Source: Trichoplax sp. H2
Taxonomy: Eukaryota; Placozoa; Uniplacotomia; Trichoplacea
Assembly: GCA_003344405.1 (NCBI GenBank)
Contig: NOWV01000165.1
Span: 1-64,000 of the forward strand
DNA length: 64,000 nucleotides
Reading direction: 5' to 3'
The notes under the pieces are model-generated. The model ran no database searches. It had not been told where the DNA came from and worked only from the letters and a program-made list of their open reading frames with translations. Within the stretch, counting starts at the first letter, position 1, and every line of letters begins with the position of its first letter. Shown here one piece after another: positions 33,701 to 46,710 of this stretch. A program made the translations under genes and the position numbers.

Positions 33701-36700
33701 AATTGTGCATAATTCTAATTCAGTATCTCAATCTATCTGTTATGGCCATATAGGTCTGCTAATATCGCAAGTGTTAAAGTTTTATGCGATAAAAGCTTAA
33801 CACATTTAAACAGTCCTGGAGAGCGCTCACGCACACCTCTTCACCATGCCATCGTCAATAATCTTATTCCAATTGTTGATTTTTTGATCAAATATGGAGC
33901 AAACGTTAATAAAAGGTAATTTTATGAAGTTATAATCTCGTTTGCCAGCGTTACTATATAGAATTAAAATTACCACTAGTTATTTGCTTGAGCCACGATT
34001 GAATATTGTACGTAAAATAGATGTTCTAAGCAGTACTAATCAATTATAAAAATCAAGATATTTAATTAAGCTTAGTATTAGATGACTCGCGTCTATCAAT
34101 TTCTTAGTATATTTATTGAATCTCTTTATTTCTACCAGAGATGGCAGCTATCGAACGCCACTACTATTAGCTGCTGAAAGGGGTTATTTTGATATCACCA
34201 AAATACTTCTGGAAAATAATGCTGCTATTAATGATCGAGCATCGGATGGTGTAAGTAAAATACTTTAATTCCTACTATCAAGCTGACATATTCGAGGATA
34301 GCTAAATCTATTTTTCATAATAATTTTTTTATAAATCTGATATAATAATGTTACATTTAAAATATCCCTATAGAAAACCGCTCTACATGCTGCTGCGACT
34401 TCAGATAACATTGAAATTACTGAGTTTCTACTCGCTAATGGAGCTGAAATTCTTAGTGATAATGACAATAGAACTTGTCTTGATATTGCAATTGAAAATC
34501 AAAGCAAGAATGTTGCTATGGCTATCGTGAAGCAAAAAAAGTAAATGCAATCTGTTTACTCAATATTAAAATAGTAATTTGAGCTACAATATCCAATGAT
34601 ATATAACTTTACAAGAATTAAAGCCTAAAATTTTCAATCCTTACCCCGGAATTTACACGGTATATTATAAGCTGCCCTATTAATCAAAAGTATTTGTTTA
34701 CTACTATGCTAAAAAGAATTAAAGATCTATTTATGAAAGTAGATGAAGAAGGTAGAACAGTAATGCAACGATTAGTTGAACAGCTTCCCGATGCAGCTCA
34801 GGTATGCTTACGAAATTAGCCAATATTTTTCAACTCCATGCAGCATTTCTAATTATAATCCAATAGTTACGATTTTTCAACATAAGAGACTCTTACAGTT
34901 ATTTATAAATATTCTATTACCAATGATGATCATTTCTACTATTCTAATCCTATTAATTATGGTGCATTAGATGGTCATGGATCGCTGCATTACTCGATCC
35001 AAACATTTTAAAGGGCGCCAAAGTCGCGAAGTAAGTCAAATAAACTAATTATAAAGAGTTGGTTAAGATCTTGTTCACAAAATTTTACGCCATACATGTG
35101 TGCAGTTCTGATTTAGCCACTGAAAGCTACGGTATGCAAATATCTCTTACTAGGTTACATACGATTTCTCTTTCATTGATCCCGGGCCAACATTTGAAGA
35201 AGAAAATTTTTTAGTAAATCAAGATGACAAAAAGACATCAATTAATTGCAATGCTGTACAGGTAATTGCAGATAATTATAATTACAGCTTTAAGGCAGCT
35301 GCTTAAATATGGAGATCGTTCTATTAGTCTTAGCAAGGTTGTTTTTATAATTATTTTCAATTCTACCGTCTCATAATCATATAATTGCTTACGAATGAAT
35401 TTTTTCCTCAACTCTAACATCTCGATAACACAGTAGTTTCGAATGCCATCAATTAATGATTTATCATACTAAACAAGCAGAATAATAATTTCTTCCCAAT
35501 TTTAGACTATGAGAAAATTGAAAAGAGGCAATTTAGTGAATCATGAACTATCAAAAGCCTTACTAGACTACAAATGGTAAGAGGATAAATAATATCTCCT
35601 CCTTAATCGGTTTTAGCTTTAAATCAGCTTATCATTCCGCTTATTGCTAAATATAATTCCGGTATACCCATTTCATAGGAGAAAGTTTGGTGCTTACGTA
35701 TTCTACGCCAATCTATCCATCTATGTTATCTACTTGAGTTTATTAACTCATTTCACCGTCAGCCTGAAAGCTAGTCCAAAGAATAATTCTTTTAGCTCGG
35801 CTTTTAATCCAGCTCCAGTAACAGTCGCTCCAACGACATCTTCGATAACATTGCCAGACAACAGTAGCATTTTTTCCACTATTACTACCGATCGGGTTTG
35901 TACTCTCATCACAAAGATTTCTAAAGTTACTTGACACCTTTTGCAATAGCTGATTGAATTATATCCTTAACTATTTGCTTAATTGCTATAGTTCCGCATA
36001 AATCTTTATTTTAGTATTGTATGTACACAATTCATATAGCCAGTAACCGATTTTCTAATTACCTTTCGCACTCATAATCTTAGCCCCACTTATCAACACT
36101 TAAGATGATCTGTGATAGTATTTGAGAGCATCGCACGCATAAGTTGAACTTGGAACAGTATAACTAATTATTGTTTTTCTAAAACACTCTTACGGATTAT
36201 AATTTGTGGATACCCTTGAAATCCTACCATAATGAACTGCAAAGATATCTCAATCTTCCTTTCACCAAACTTGAATCTGTAATAGTTCATTTCTAGCCAC
36301 TCTTAAAATACTTTAAATTGAAAACTACCTTCAGGATCTGCTACAGTGATTCACTATGATATCTTATTTCAATTTGGCACAAACTGAAACTAAACAGTCC
36401 ATTTACTGTACTAGCATTTACTTCAGCAGTTATCGTTTAACTCTTTGAAAATAAGCTATAATGACCTATGATAAACAATTAACGTATCATGTGCACTATT
36501 TGAGCCTTATGCCACAGATATTTTCTGTAATTATTTCCAATAATGTCCTGTTCTATCTTATATTCAGATCAAATCTATAGCCAATTTGTTTATTTAACTT
36601 CATTTGAACTTTTAGAATTTGAGCTACCAACAATATTTGCAGTATAAATGTGGCATTCCATATTATCTAATGCAGATCTTAAAATCGCCGTAAAATAATC

Positions 36701-39700
36701 TTTAGAATCTTTTCTACGATTATAATTTAACTTACATTATTGGCTTTAATGATACATATTCGATTTTTGGGGGATGATAAGGACATCTTAAAACCTAAAA
36801 TAATTCATTAAGTTACATTTTTTACCTTCTTTGATAATTATTGCCTTTAATTTAAATCATTTTCAAAAATGGTGTAAATTATAAACTATGATATCTTAGT
36901 GTAACTCATGTGCAAACATTGATCAATTAGGTTCCAAGGCCGTTCAATATAGTTATTCAAGTATCTGTCCTCGTTTTTTCTATTATCAACTTACTAAAGG
37001 AATGCTATCAACTATTACATTTGGTAAGTTAAACAACTAGTATATATTTAAATATTTTTAAATTTCATTCAATTTTATTTCTCCCCTGCAAGTAACCGTC
37101 AGACGATGATTATTCATTTTTTAATTTACTTTTTCAAGTATATTATTGGGACGCTAATTTGACGTATGAGTTTTGCATTAAAGCAGACTTAAGTTCAAAA
37201 ATTTAAGAAATGCTAAAGTTCCTATCGTTATGCACGATAACAGGTCAAACTACCATCCTTAGGGTTATAAGGGGGCACAGAACCCATTCACTACTATTAC
37301 TATAACTGAAGTAATAATAAATAGAATCTGAAATGGATATATATGTAGTAACAGTCGTAAATATAACTATTTCTTATACAGTACCAATGAATTTGAAGAG
37401 AATCGAGTAGGCATTAATTCATGTACTTGACACTGGTATGTTTTCAGGACTTGAATTTGCCTTACGGGTATATGTTCTATAATTCATTTGCAACGTTATA
37501 GTCGATAGTAAGTTGAATCGAAGCATTACCCACGCTGTAAATGTCATGAGGGTTTAAAAGACATATTAAAATTAAATCAGATATGATCAAATGCTTTTAC
37601 TATAAATTAAAGCTTTGCTAAGAAAGTCAACTTTGTATGCAATTGCTTATCGTTTAGTAGATTAACAGAAATATCTATAAAATAAAGAAATTAGCTTTAT
37701 CTGTTTTGATCTATTTCGATTATTTGATTTGAAAAGTAGCATCTAAACGATTAGAGTTTTATAAAAATAGAACTTTCATGTACTATAATTTGCACAAGAA
37801 TAGGTATAAATGGGCCAAAGATATAGTTTAGACTGCATTGAAAAGTGTTTGATATTTCTGATCTTTGGAATACAGGGTTTTGCCTATTTTAAGAATATTG
37901 GTAACTACATGGAAATATTTATGTATATTTCAACGTTGATATTGATTACTCCACCTGGAAGAGTTCCAAATGATTGGCAATGGCTATTTGGATCATTTGC
38001 ACTCTTTCTATCATGGATTAACCTTTTGCTTTTCATGGAAAGGTATCCTTTAGAATTATTTTTACCAAATATTATCTACGCCTATAAGAATTACTTAATC
38101 AGCTAAAAACTTTGCCGCTATTGATAAATAACATAACTATTGAAGTAAATTTTTAAGATTTGCTTTTATAATCATAATGAGATTGAATTTCGTTTAGGAT
38201 ATCTGCTTTAGGTATCTATGTTATCATGTTAAAGTCCGTACTGTTGACCTTTCTGCGGGTAATTGAATCAATATTAGAATTAAGCTAACACCTACAATGA
38301 CTGCTTCAAACCTGCAACTATTCATTTGAAATTATAATTAACTATCCAATTGGATCATTAAACTCTTTGGGCAACATAGATCCTCGTTGTTCTTACCATT
38401 TTTATGGTGGCCTTTGCATTTGCATTTACAATCTTAGCAGGATCAGAAGTAAGCAGAAACATTTTAAAATAAATTGAATAATATTACATACAATATGATC
38501 TATATCCCGTAAGCATCACATCAATATTATTTATAATACTCTTACGTTATATTGATAATATTACTAAGGTATAAAGTCTTTTATATAATTCTAGGATGTT
38601 TTTAGCACTATTTCATTAGCTATGATTAAGGTTTTGGACATGATGGTGGGAGAAATTGATTACAAAGATGTCTTTGTGACTGCTATTAGTGGTAGAACTA
38701 TTAAATATCCGGATAATTATGTTCTCGTTGCTTTTCTCGTCATCTTTATCTTCCTCATGCCAATCTTACTGATGAATTTAATGGTAAAAGCTTAAATATT
38801 ATAGATATATATATATAAAAGTAATTTGCTATATATGAGATTATGCCAAAAAGTTATAAATGAAAACTGACACTTTCTTAATGGTTATAACTATTTGTTT
38901 ATGGAAAATGTAGATTGGTTTAGCAATTGGAGATATCGACAAAATTCAAAGAAATGCAAATATAAGGCGCTTAGGCATTCAGATTGATTTTTTAGACGAT
39001 TTAGAGCGATCATTACCAAGATGGTTACGGAAAAAATTTCACTGCGTCAAAGATATACGGAATACCCAAAAATATTTATATAAGGTATTGGTCTAATGTA
39101 AAACTAGCTAGGAGAATACTTGTAGAGTAACTTGATGGAAAAAGGAGCTACTTAATGTAAAATACTTGTAAAATTAATGGAAAGAATATTAAGTAATGCT
39201 TATGGGCAGTTATAAGCAGCCAGTGTGGGATATCAGTTGCAATTCAATCTTAACATAGCGAGGGAAATGTATGTAAGCATTGTTGATAGATAAGAGATAC
39301 TAGTACAAACTCACGTCGCTTTGCTGACGGTTTACGATAATGTACCCATTTGTTAATAATTAACAGATACATATATGAAATATTTAGCAAACTATAAGTA
39401 TTACATGATATTAGGTGCAAACATGATCGAAACGATGGTTATGATATCAATAGATAGAAATAATAAATTGTTGTAAAGTATAATAGTAATTTGATATTAA
39501 AGGAACGGAAACCTTGCTAGTAATTGCAGCTTTTATAATTATTAATTGATTCTACTATAGCAGTTAGTATCTTGACTAATTTTAAATTGGAATGAAATCT
39601 TTTTATCATTTTAGTTCTACGCTTACGTTTATGGTGAAGTTACTTCTAAAAATGAGGAGGATGTAGAGGAATTTTATATTGAGCAAATTGATCGAGTTTT

Positions 39701-40015
39701 AACAGAGTTGGATTGGCAAAAGAAGCAGTAAATTCAACATAAGAATAGATTATAAAATAAGTACTAGGATTACTATAATATTATTATCATCCATGACCTA
39801 TTTGACTATTTTCTTGATATAGAATAAGAGGAATATTTACAGAAATGGATAAAATGATGGAGACTATACTCGAAATTCAAAGCTTTCAAGAATTCTCACA
39901 TCATGCACCAAAGGGAGGATCAATGCAGTCTGAAGACTCTAAAAAATCAGAAGGCCCTAAGGCGTTACTAAGTCCTGAAGCATCAGATACTTCGGATGAG
40001 AAGACCTACTTGTAG
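27775..40015 (+). CDS. TRPA-type ankyrin-repeat cation channel, copy A
   Basis: Exons: 27775-27843, 29356-29521, 31012-31187, 31345-31452, 31565-31771, 31945-31992, 32090-32263, 32864-33058, 33184-33267, 33388-33470, 33754-33915, 34139-34250, 34374-34540, 34717-34801, 34971-35030, 35154-35261, 35506-35576, 35679-35925, 36931-37023, 37876-38042, 38198-38258, 38380-38448, 38595-38783, 38914-39084, 39615-39727, 39823-40015. All phases agree; 1125 residues, close to vertebrate TRPA1. A short basic N-terminus is followed by about 15 ankyrin repeats (about 45-610, many TPLHxAA cores), a linker with VMDRC and VTYDF blocks, then six membrane segments: S1 about 696-721 with a Ser/Thr/Asn-rich S1-S2 loop, S2 in exon 19, S3 in exon 20, S4 in 20-21, S5 in exon 22. 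The pore has GEIDY at 923-927, then S6 and the TRPA-type block IGLAIGDIDKIQ. The cytoplasmic tail is acidic then Ser-rich. It should sit in the plasma membrane as a tetrameric cation channel; its stimulus cannot be read from the sequence. The first exon is assigned on its ATG context and donor only. Confidence 0.9.
30080..30870. repeat. Imperfect 0.25-kb duplication inside TRPA-A intron 2
   Basis: Three ordered word pairs recur at similar offsets: GAGCAACCGTGAA near 30226 and 30749, a TTTCAAATTGATCAAT-like word near 30280 and 30804, and CTGCCA(A/G)ATRAACGGTCTTC near 30157 and 30328. The first two pairs imply a degenerate duplication about 523 bp apart. Intron 2 (29522-31011) is among the longest introns of the gene. 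Confidence 0.5.
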
Positions 40016-43000
40016 AAATTCAATTTTCCAATACCCTATATATGTGATGCACCAAGTATCTAGCTTATACTTTCATTACAATTACAGTACCAATCACAAG
40101 ATCTTTAATTTATATTTGGCTTCCATAAACGTAATGTTAAATTCTAGCAATTGGACTTATAAACATCACTTGTATTATGTGTAATTATTATTTGAAACAG
40201 ATAAATATTTTACTTGGTCTATTACAACGACATTTATTTGTCTTAGGCGGAGCTTTACTGAATGATAGATTAAAATATCTGCACCTCCGATATTTTAGAA
40301 ATCTCGTTTCGTGTTGTGATTTATAATTTTTGCTATAAGAAATTAAGCGTACGTATAATTAGAAAGGTTGTCTATACGTTTTATACTAAATCGATCTATA
40401 TTTTAGCCAATATGAAATTTACTTCAGCAACTTTGCAATTCTTCAATCATTTTTCATCTTTACTACCATAAATAGATATACGCGTGTTCATGGATTTAGT
40501 AGCATACTCTGACTTAATAATAATGGAGTGTTGAGAAAATGAGGGCAATCTAATAGGTTTCAATCTTAATTTAATCTTTAAATGGATACATATTTGCTAT
40601 GGTATTACATTATTCTTATTACAATTACCTAAAGCTATATAACATGCATAAATATACTGCAGCTCGTTATGAAAGTAACGTAGAAAAGGACTGTTATTAG
40701 TACTCGAATCTAAGGAAAGAAATATCAAGAGATTCGCTCAAAAGGGAATAATATCTGTTATTGGCAAAATGATAAATAGGCGCGGACACTGAACGAGCTA
40801 TATGCCCGATCTCGTAGTCCCTTTGATTATTTATGTTGAATATAATATGTATGCAAAAGATGTTCTTTCAAATAGCAATAGAGTAGACTAGCAGCGATAG
40901 GCTAGATATAACATCCCTTCGATCGTTTGCTTTCAGAATCGGTTTTCTATATAGCTATTAACATAGATGGCTGTAGAATGTGCAGTCTGGCTATTGTACG
41001 TCTTTGATTCTGTATTTTCCTCGTTACCTTCTTAAAATCACTAACATAAATCTCTACGTACTGATTTAAACAAATAATAAGGCTCCTAGAACAGGTATAC
41101 GCATCTGTTATTAATTTCATCGTCATTTAAATGCAACGATCTCAATATGACGAATTATCTAAGATAAATCTTAAAGAAATAGCAATTATTCGCTTTTATC
41201 ATCATCTACGCCTAGCAAATATAACCTAGGCTTACAAATATAAGTTAGATCAATGTCGAATTAAGCCAGTGCAAGTTACAGTACGTACTATTCCTTCAGT
41301 CATTTATTTTTGTAGTCTCCATTTATATGCTCTAGCTGTTGAAATAGATTACAGCATTACCAGAGAGATTTTACCATTTCCGCTAATACAAGCTGTAGGG
41401 AACCGTAGTTAGTGGAAAGGGAAGGGTGTGTCAGATTAGGGAGGAATTTTTTTGATAATTTTGTGATAGAATTGTAGAAGTTTAGAGATAGTATCGCGTG
41501 TTTTACTGCTCTACTACTATAGACTAGCTTACACGGACCTTTTAAAATATTGTAATAAAAGCAGATTTTATCTTCAGTTCGTAGGCCTAACTTTATTATG
41601 GCCTAGTAAACTTATACAGAATAAAATGTAGTCAACCGCAATACACAAGCAAATATCCTTGACCAATAGCTGCTAATAGAGAATTTAGAAGCATATTATT
41701 TACGCTAGGTGATTTATGCTAGATAATTTAATATATGTAATGGTAGAGTTGGGTACAATCATTGCTGTGGTATCACTCATGATGGATAACAATTGAAGTA
41801 TGGGATGCAATAAGTTGTGTAATATGAAAACGGCAAAGATTGGAATTTTAAGCTGGATAAATTAAACAGTTGCAGTGTAGGTTGAAAAATAAAGGACAGC
41901 TAGAGATTAAGAATATTATTATTCAGCACCGCAATAATAATGTAGTATAGTGACACTATGAATTAGTGTAAATTGATATTGAATAAGAAGAATTCTATTT
42001 CATCCTTTCCTTCCACAGGCGGTATTTCTGTATCAAATGGTACATTATACTGCGAGCTAATTCTAATTAATCTGCCTACATGAAGAGTGACGTGCCTTGA
42101 TAACCTGCAGTTATTTTTGGTTCTTATAATTTTATAATTGCCACTTATACCTTAAAGTAAGCCAAGAACATAACTTATAACAAGGTATAGTTCGTTATGG
42201 GCCTATGATGCTCATAATATCAACAGTTTACTACTCGAAATATGACTACCATACTGTAACTGCTTTTCAGTTATTTCTAGTTGAAGATCTAGTTTTTTGT
42301 TCTTTGTCAGTGTATAAAGTATGATTAGATCATTAATTAATTTTATGCATTGATCGAAAACAAAAGAAATATCATTAACAAATAGCATTGTCAGCTATTG
42401 CAATTTTTTGTTCTTATCTATTGGCGAATCTATGCGAATATAAATTATGCATTTCTACTGCCTTTTTGATTATTTCTGAACTGCGGTACTAAATTAATAA
42501 GTTGACGAAGAGACAGGATCGATAAACTAATGACCATTTCCAATCATTCAGCTCTAAAATAATTGCAATAAAGTACTATTTGGATTAAATTATCATAAGT
42601 GATATGACTCTAGCTTCTTGGATGAAAGATTTATTAGTAATTAGTTAGCAGAGTATTTAAAATCAATTACCGCCTTGTTACAGTGTATTAGTTAGCTATC
42701 TATTAATTTAGAGGGCTATATAAACTGTCTTCGTGCATCATTTCGTAAATTTGGATTCAATTATTGAGCTGAGAATTTCGAATATTGACACGTTCTGACG
42801 GTCCATTTCTTGGCTGCCATCAAATTAAAAGTACATTAATTGCAAAAATTTTATAGTTAATCAGCTTAACTTTATAATATTAAAAAAATATTGTAAATAA
42901 AGCTGGAATAAAACGGAGATGTTGCGATTGCTGGTATAATTTTATTATTTTATCGCCCGATTGCAATTTTTTTCCATTTAACCTTCAATTACATAATTAT

Positions 43001-44179
43001 GCTTGTCAAATAATCGGAAATTTGAATACGTTGATAGATCTCAGAAATTAGAAAGTAAAAAAAGCCAAAATGAAATCACGAGAGGAACTAGAGTGCTTAG
43101 TTCTCATAATATTTTTCGAGCAAGGTCATAAAGCAAGAGAAGCGATTTAAAATTTAGCGAAAAAGTTCTCTTCGATAGACGATTTTGTCATTGAATTACA
43201 TTAGAAACTAGTTACTATCTTCTAGCCTTGCTTACGTTAACTTAGTTCGGATTAGGTTTTCGATTTCCTGTTCCTGCCCAAAATTGTGCTTTTTAAGAAA
43301 GATGGTGTAGATGCAATCATGATCGTTATATAATGGTACAGTACTTCCTATCGCTTTCAATGCACATTATTCCGTGTCTTTTAGAATAAGTCACTTAATT
43401 TGAATGTATTAGAGTTTGGCTTCCTATTTCAGTCGAATTAAATGTTAGAAATGAAGAATAATAACGTATTAAATCCAAAATTTATTGACTCAATTCAAAC
43501 GCTGAAGTAGAATTAGACTGATAAATCAGACCGGAATTACCTTATGTAGCTAACATTCTATCTATGGTAAATAATTATGTTACCATAATTTTCACAGCAA
43601 TATTATAGGCAGCATGTGTATACTGATTATTTATAATTATAAGAACCATTACAATAAAATTCAAGTCATTCAGTCATCCTCTAAATCTAACTGGTACACC
43701 ATCAATGTACTTTTTAATAAGCATTTACTGCTCATAGTCAGTAAGCTAACTTTTTGCATGGATTCAAAATGAAAAAGTAATATTGCTTCAATCTCAACTA
43801 TATTTTAATAACTTACAATCATTTTTTAATCCAGAAAGCTGCGCTATAATTAATGAATATGGTTTGCACTAACTGAGGCGATATTTTAGCTTGCGTACAC
43901 TCCTTAGTTTGTGACTTGACATTTAACAACGTTGACTAAATCTTTCTAATGACACCCTAACGATATATCCAGCAAATATTAGCCACATAAACTGCATATA
44001 CCTGCTTGATCGGAATTTGCTATTAAAATAATACAATATCTTCATACTTTGTGACTAGACATTAAGCCAGGCCTATTAAGTCCTCCTAGGATATTCTAAT
44101 TGTGCATGAAAGATAGCAATGTACGTACAAAAAACAATTTTAACCTAACTTTTTAATATACTAATTTCAATTCCATCAG
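40016..44179. other. Intergenic between TRPA-A and the TRPA-B remnant
   Basis: About 4.2 kb of AT-rich sequence. I found no remnant of TRPA membrane exons or of a first exon for the pseudogene here, and no other recognisable gene. Confidence 0.6.
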
Positions 44180-45372
44180 GCTGCTAGGTCTAGTGATATC
44201 GAATTGCTTAGGGAACGCTTTAATGCAGTGGTTAATCATGAAAAAGATTATTACAACTGGACTGATCATTAGGGATACGCTCCGTCACATTACGCAGCCC
44301 AGTATAATGAAATCGACATGGTTAACTTCATGATCAATGATACTGCAAGTAAATGAAATATTAAAAGCTAACGTAGCTATTTCTTTTCTGCTTTAATCTA
44401 TAGGTGGTTTAGTTTATTAGATGTGTAGAGAAAGAAACAAGCCAGAGAACTGATCTACTATACCTTTCAGAGTTAAATGATAGACATTTTTCCGATAAGT
44501 TATAATGTTGTCGTTTTACGACAGTTAGATATCAATATTCAAAGCAGTAAAGGAAAGACGCCACTTCACATAGCTGCTAAATACAACAGCTTAGAAGTAG
44601 CACAGATCTTACTTGATCATGGAGCCATCATAGATGCCAAAGATACAGATAGTTTTACCCAACTACATGATGCCGAAAAAATTGGCAACGTAAGTCTTTG
44701 CTAGGTGACCTATAATCTTTCTTTATAAGTATTTTCCCAAATATTTGTGAAAGAACTGAAAGTATATCAACAAATGCGGCCTAGTTGCTTGCATCGATTG
44801 GTATCTAGACCTTAATAAAATATTTAATCCAATACCTAAATAGCTTTATAATAATTCCAAGAGTTATATATATTTTATTGCTTTTGATAGGAATTATTAA
44901 ATCGTATGTCATCCTTAACAAAAGCTCTAAATAAGGATTTAATATTACCTCTTCATCTTGCTTGTCTACGGGAGAAACTGAAAATTAGCCTGTTACAAAT
45001 CTCTAAAACAGTAACTACAAGTATAAATGCATAGCTTGCAGTTTCTCATATTAAATTAGCTTTAATATATCTTGGGGAATGATATCAATCTTATGCTGTA
45101 GGTTAATTCTATTCAATTCAATTTGCCAATTTGGTTATTGCTAATCATTTGTTTAGATACCTATTTCTAATATATTCTAATCATTCTAGATAATTTACTT
45201 ACGTACATTGTGTTATAGTCAAAATATATCGAAAGAAATAATTTCCAAATGAGGGTTTGCATTTCAAAACAACCGATTGATTGATTCCAACAGGTCACAA
45301 GCTCGGAAGGTGTTGTAAGCAAAGCTATTGATGGTTTTCACTACTTCATTATACTGCTAAACAAGGGAATGT

Positions 45373-45377
45373 AGCTA
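45373..45377. other. Left target-site duplication of solo LTR
   Basis: AGCTA immediately precedes the 5' TG of the LTR; the same five bases follow its 3' CA at 46016-46020. Confidence 0.85.
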
Positions 45378-46015
45378 TGTTACGAAGAGTAGCTCCGTAA
45401 ATTATAAATTAGGCAATAATAATTGATTAACCCGGTTGTTTACCATTTTGGTAGACAACCATGGGGCATTAGTGCTGGTTGTTTACAATTATTATAAATG
45501 GAGCAATCAACAAAAATTTAATTATATTTAGCTAGATATAATATTGTTTAATATAGGATTAGCTTACGGGAGCGCACTGCTCCAACAATTAATTACTCAT
45601 ATTGGTGCTGAGCTCAGGCTCGTTGATTGGCACGATAATTGGTTGTTTTTCATTAGTGTTGTTTACTACCCAAGCTCATACTAAGTTATGTTAATTATCT
45701 GGGAGTAACTCCCTATAGTAACATATGCAATTTGTAGAAGGAGCAACTTACTAGTATGCCCCACAAATGAGTGGGGATGGTATAAAAGACCGAGCGAATT
45801 ACCATTCGCTAGCAGTAGTCCCTACGGGCTAGGACAAGCTAGTAGAGACTAGAAATCGGATGGCCGAATGAAAAGTACTAGTGGTTTGAAAGAAACCTGA
45901 GCAGTTGTGTGACTGTGAGGAAAGAGTTGGTTTTCCCTTAGTAGAAGACTTGCAAGTCAGTGGAAGCCTTACACAATTACCTGACATAACCAAATCACAA
46001 GTGGGATTTGTGACA
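45378..46015 (+). mobile_element. Solo LTR of an LTR retrotransposon
   Basis: A 638-bp insertion beginning TGTTAC and ending GTGACA, so the ends are TG...CA with imperfect inverted TGTTAC/TGTCAC termini. It is flanked by the 5-bp direct repeat AGCTA. It carries a TATAAAAG box at 45781, about 235 bp from its right end, in the position expected of a U3 promoter. Its right half is visibly more GC-rich than the surrounding DNA. It has no open frame of note. Removing the element with one AGCTA copy rejoins the interrupted ankyrin exon of TRPA-B in a single frame, which fixes the insertion borders. Orientation is taken from the TATA box. The family (Ty3/gypsy or Bel/Pao type) cannot be decided without internal sequence. 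Confidence 0.88.
45781..45788 (+). promoter_or_regulatory. TATA box within the solo LTR
   Basis: TATAAAAG in a locally GC-richer context (preceded by GGGGATGG, followed by ACCGAGCG). In intact retrotransposons this marks the U3/R transition; here it is an orphan promoter that could still drive transcription into the TRPA-B remnant. Confidence 0.6.
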
Positions 46016-46020
46016 AGCTA
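46016..46020. other. Right target-site duplication of solo LTR
   Basis: Second copy of AGCTA, directly after the terminal CA of the LTR and continuous with the interrupted exon (ATT ATG CAA AGT reading frame). Confidence 0.85.
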
Positions 46021-46378
46021 TTATGCAAAGTTTACTGGATACAGGTAGTTCGCAGGAAGTGGCTTATGATGTCCATTTAGATTAAGAAGATAATGAAAAT
46101 TTAACGGTTCTCCATCGAGCTGTGTAGGGCGGACATAAATTGATGTAATTTCAGTTTGCTCTGTCAAACTCTTCTCGATTAAATTTGAGATACAATTATT
46201 ATACAGTATTGCCGGTATCACAGTTTTTTGAATCTAGCATCTATTTAATTAGTGTCGGTTTATATAAAAATATAAGCTGGCCGATATTTGCAATTTCTGT
46301 CCCATTAATTTATACTTAGGCGGTTTGGCTTATCTTCATCATGGAGCCAATATTGCGGCTGAAAAGGTACACATTCCG

Positions 46379-46710
46379 TAGGTTATTAAGTTCTAATATG
46401 CAAGATTACTAGTTATAATTTAGCGGATATCAATAAAGTTTTCGCCCAAATACTATAGTAATTTATCTAATCATAACAATATTTCGTAGGATATTAATTT
46501 CTATTATGCAAAACTGCAAATTTTAATTTAGTGGATACCTATATATATAAGTTTCAAGTTTTAGTGCAAATGCTTTAGTAATTTTCTAATCATACCTATA
46601 TTTGTAGGATATTAATTTCTAATATGCAAGATTACTAGTTATAATTTAGCGAATATTTGTAAAGTTTAGGGTTTTAAAGCAGATGCTACAGCATTTTATC
46701 TACTCATATC
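46379..46710. repeat. Tandem repeat of about 110-120 bp, three copies
   Basis: Units starting TAGG(T/A)TATTAAxTTCTA begin near 46379, 46488 and 46606. Each contains ATGCAAxAxT, a TATAATTTAGCGGAT-like word, a TAAAGTTT-like word and TAATTTxTCTAATCATA. Copies one and three are closest to each other. The array fills the remnant intron between the fifth and sixth exon remnants of TRPA-B. Confidence 0.8.
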
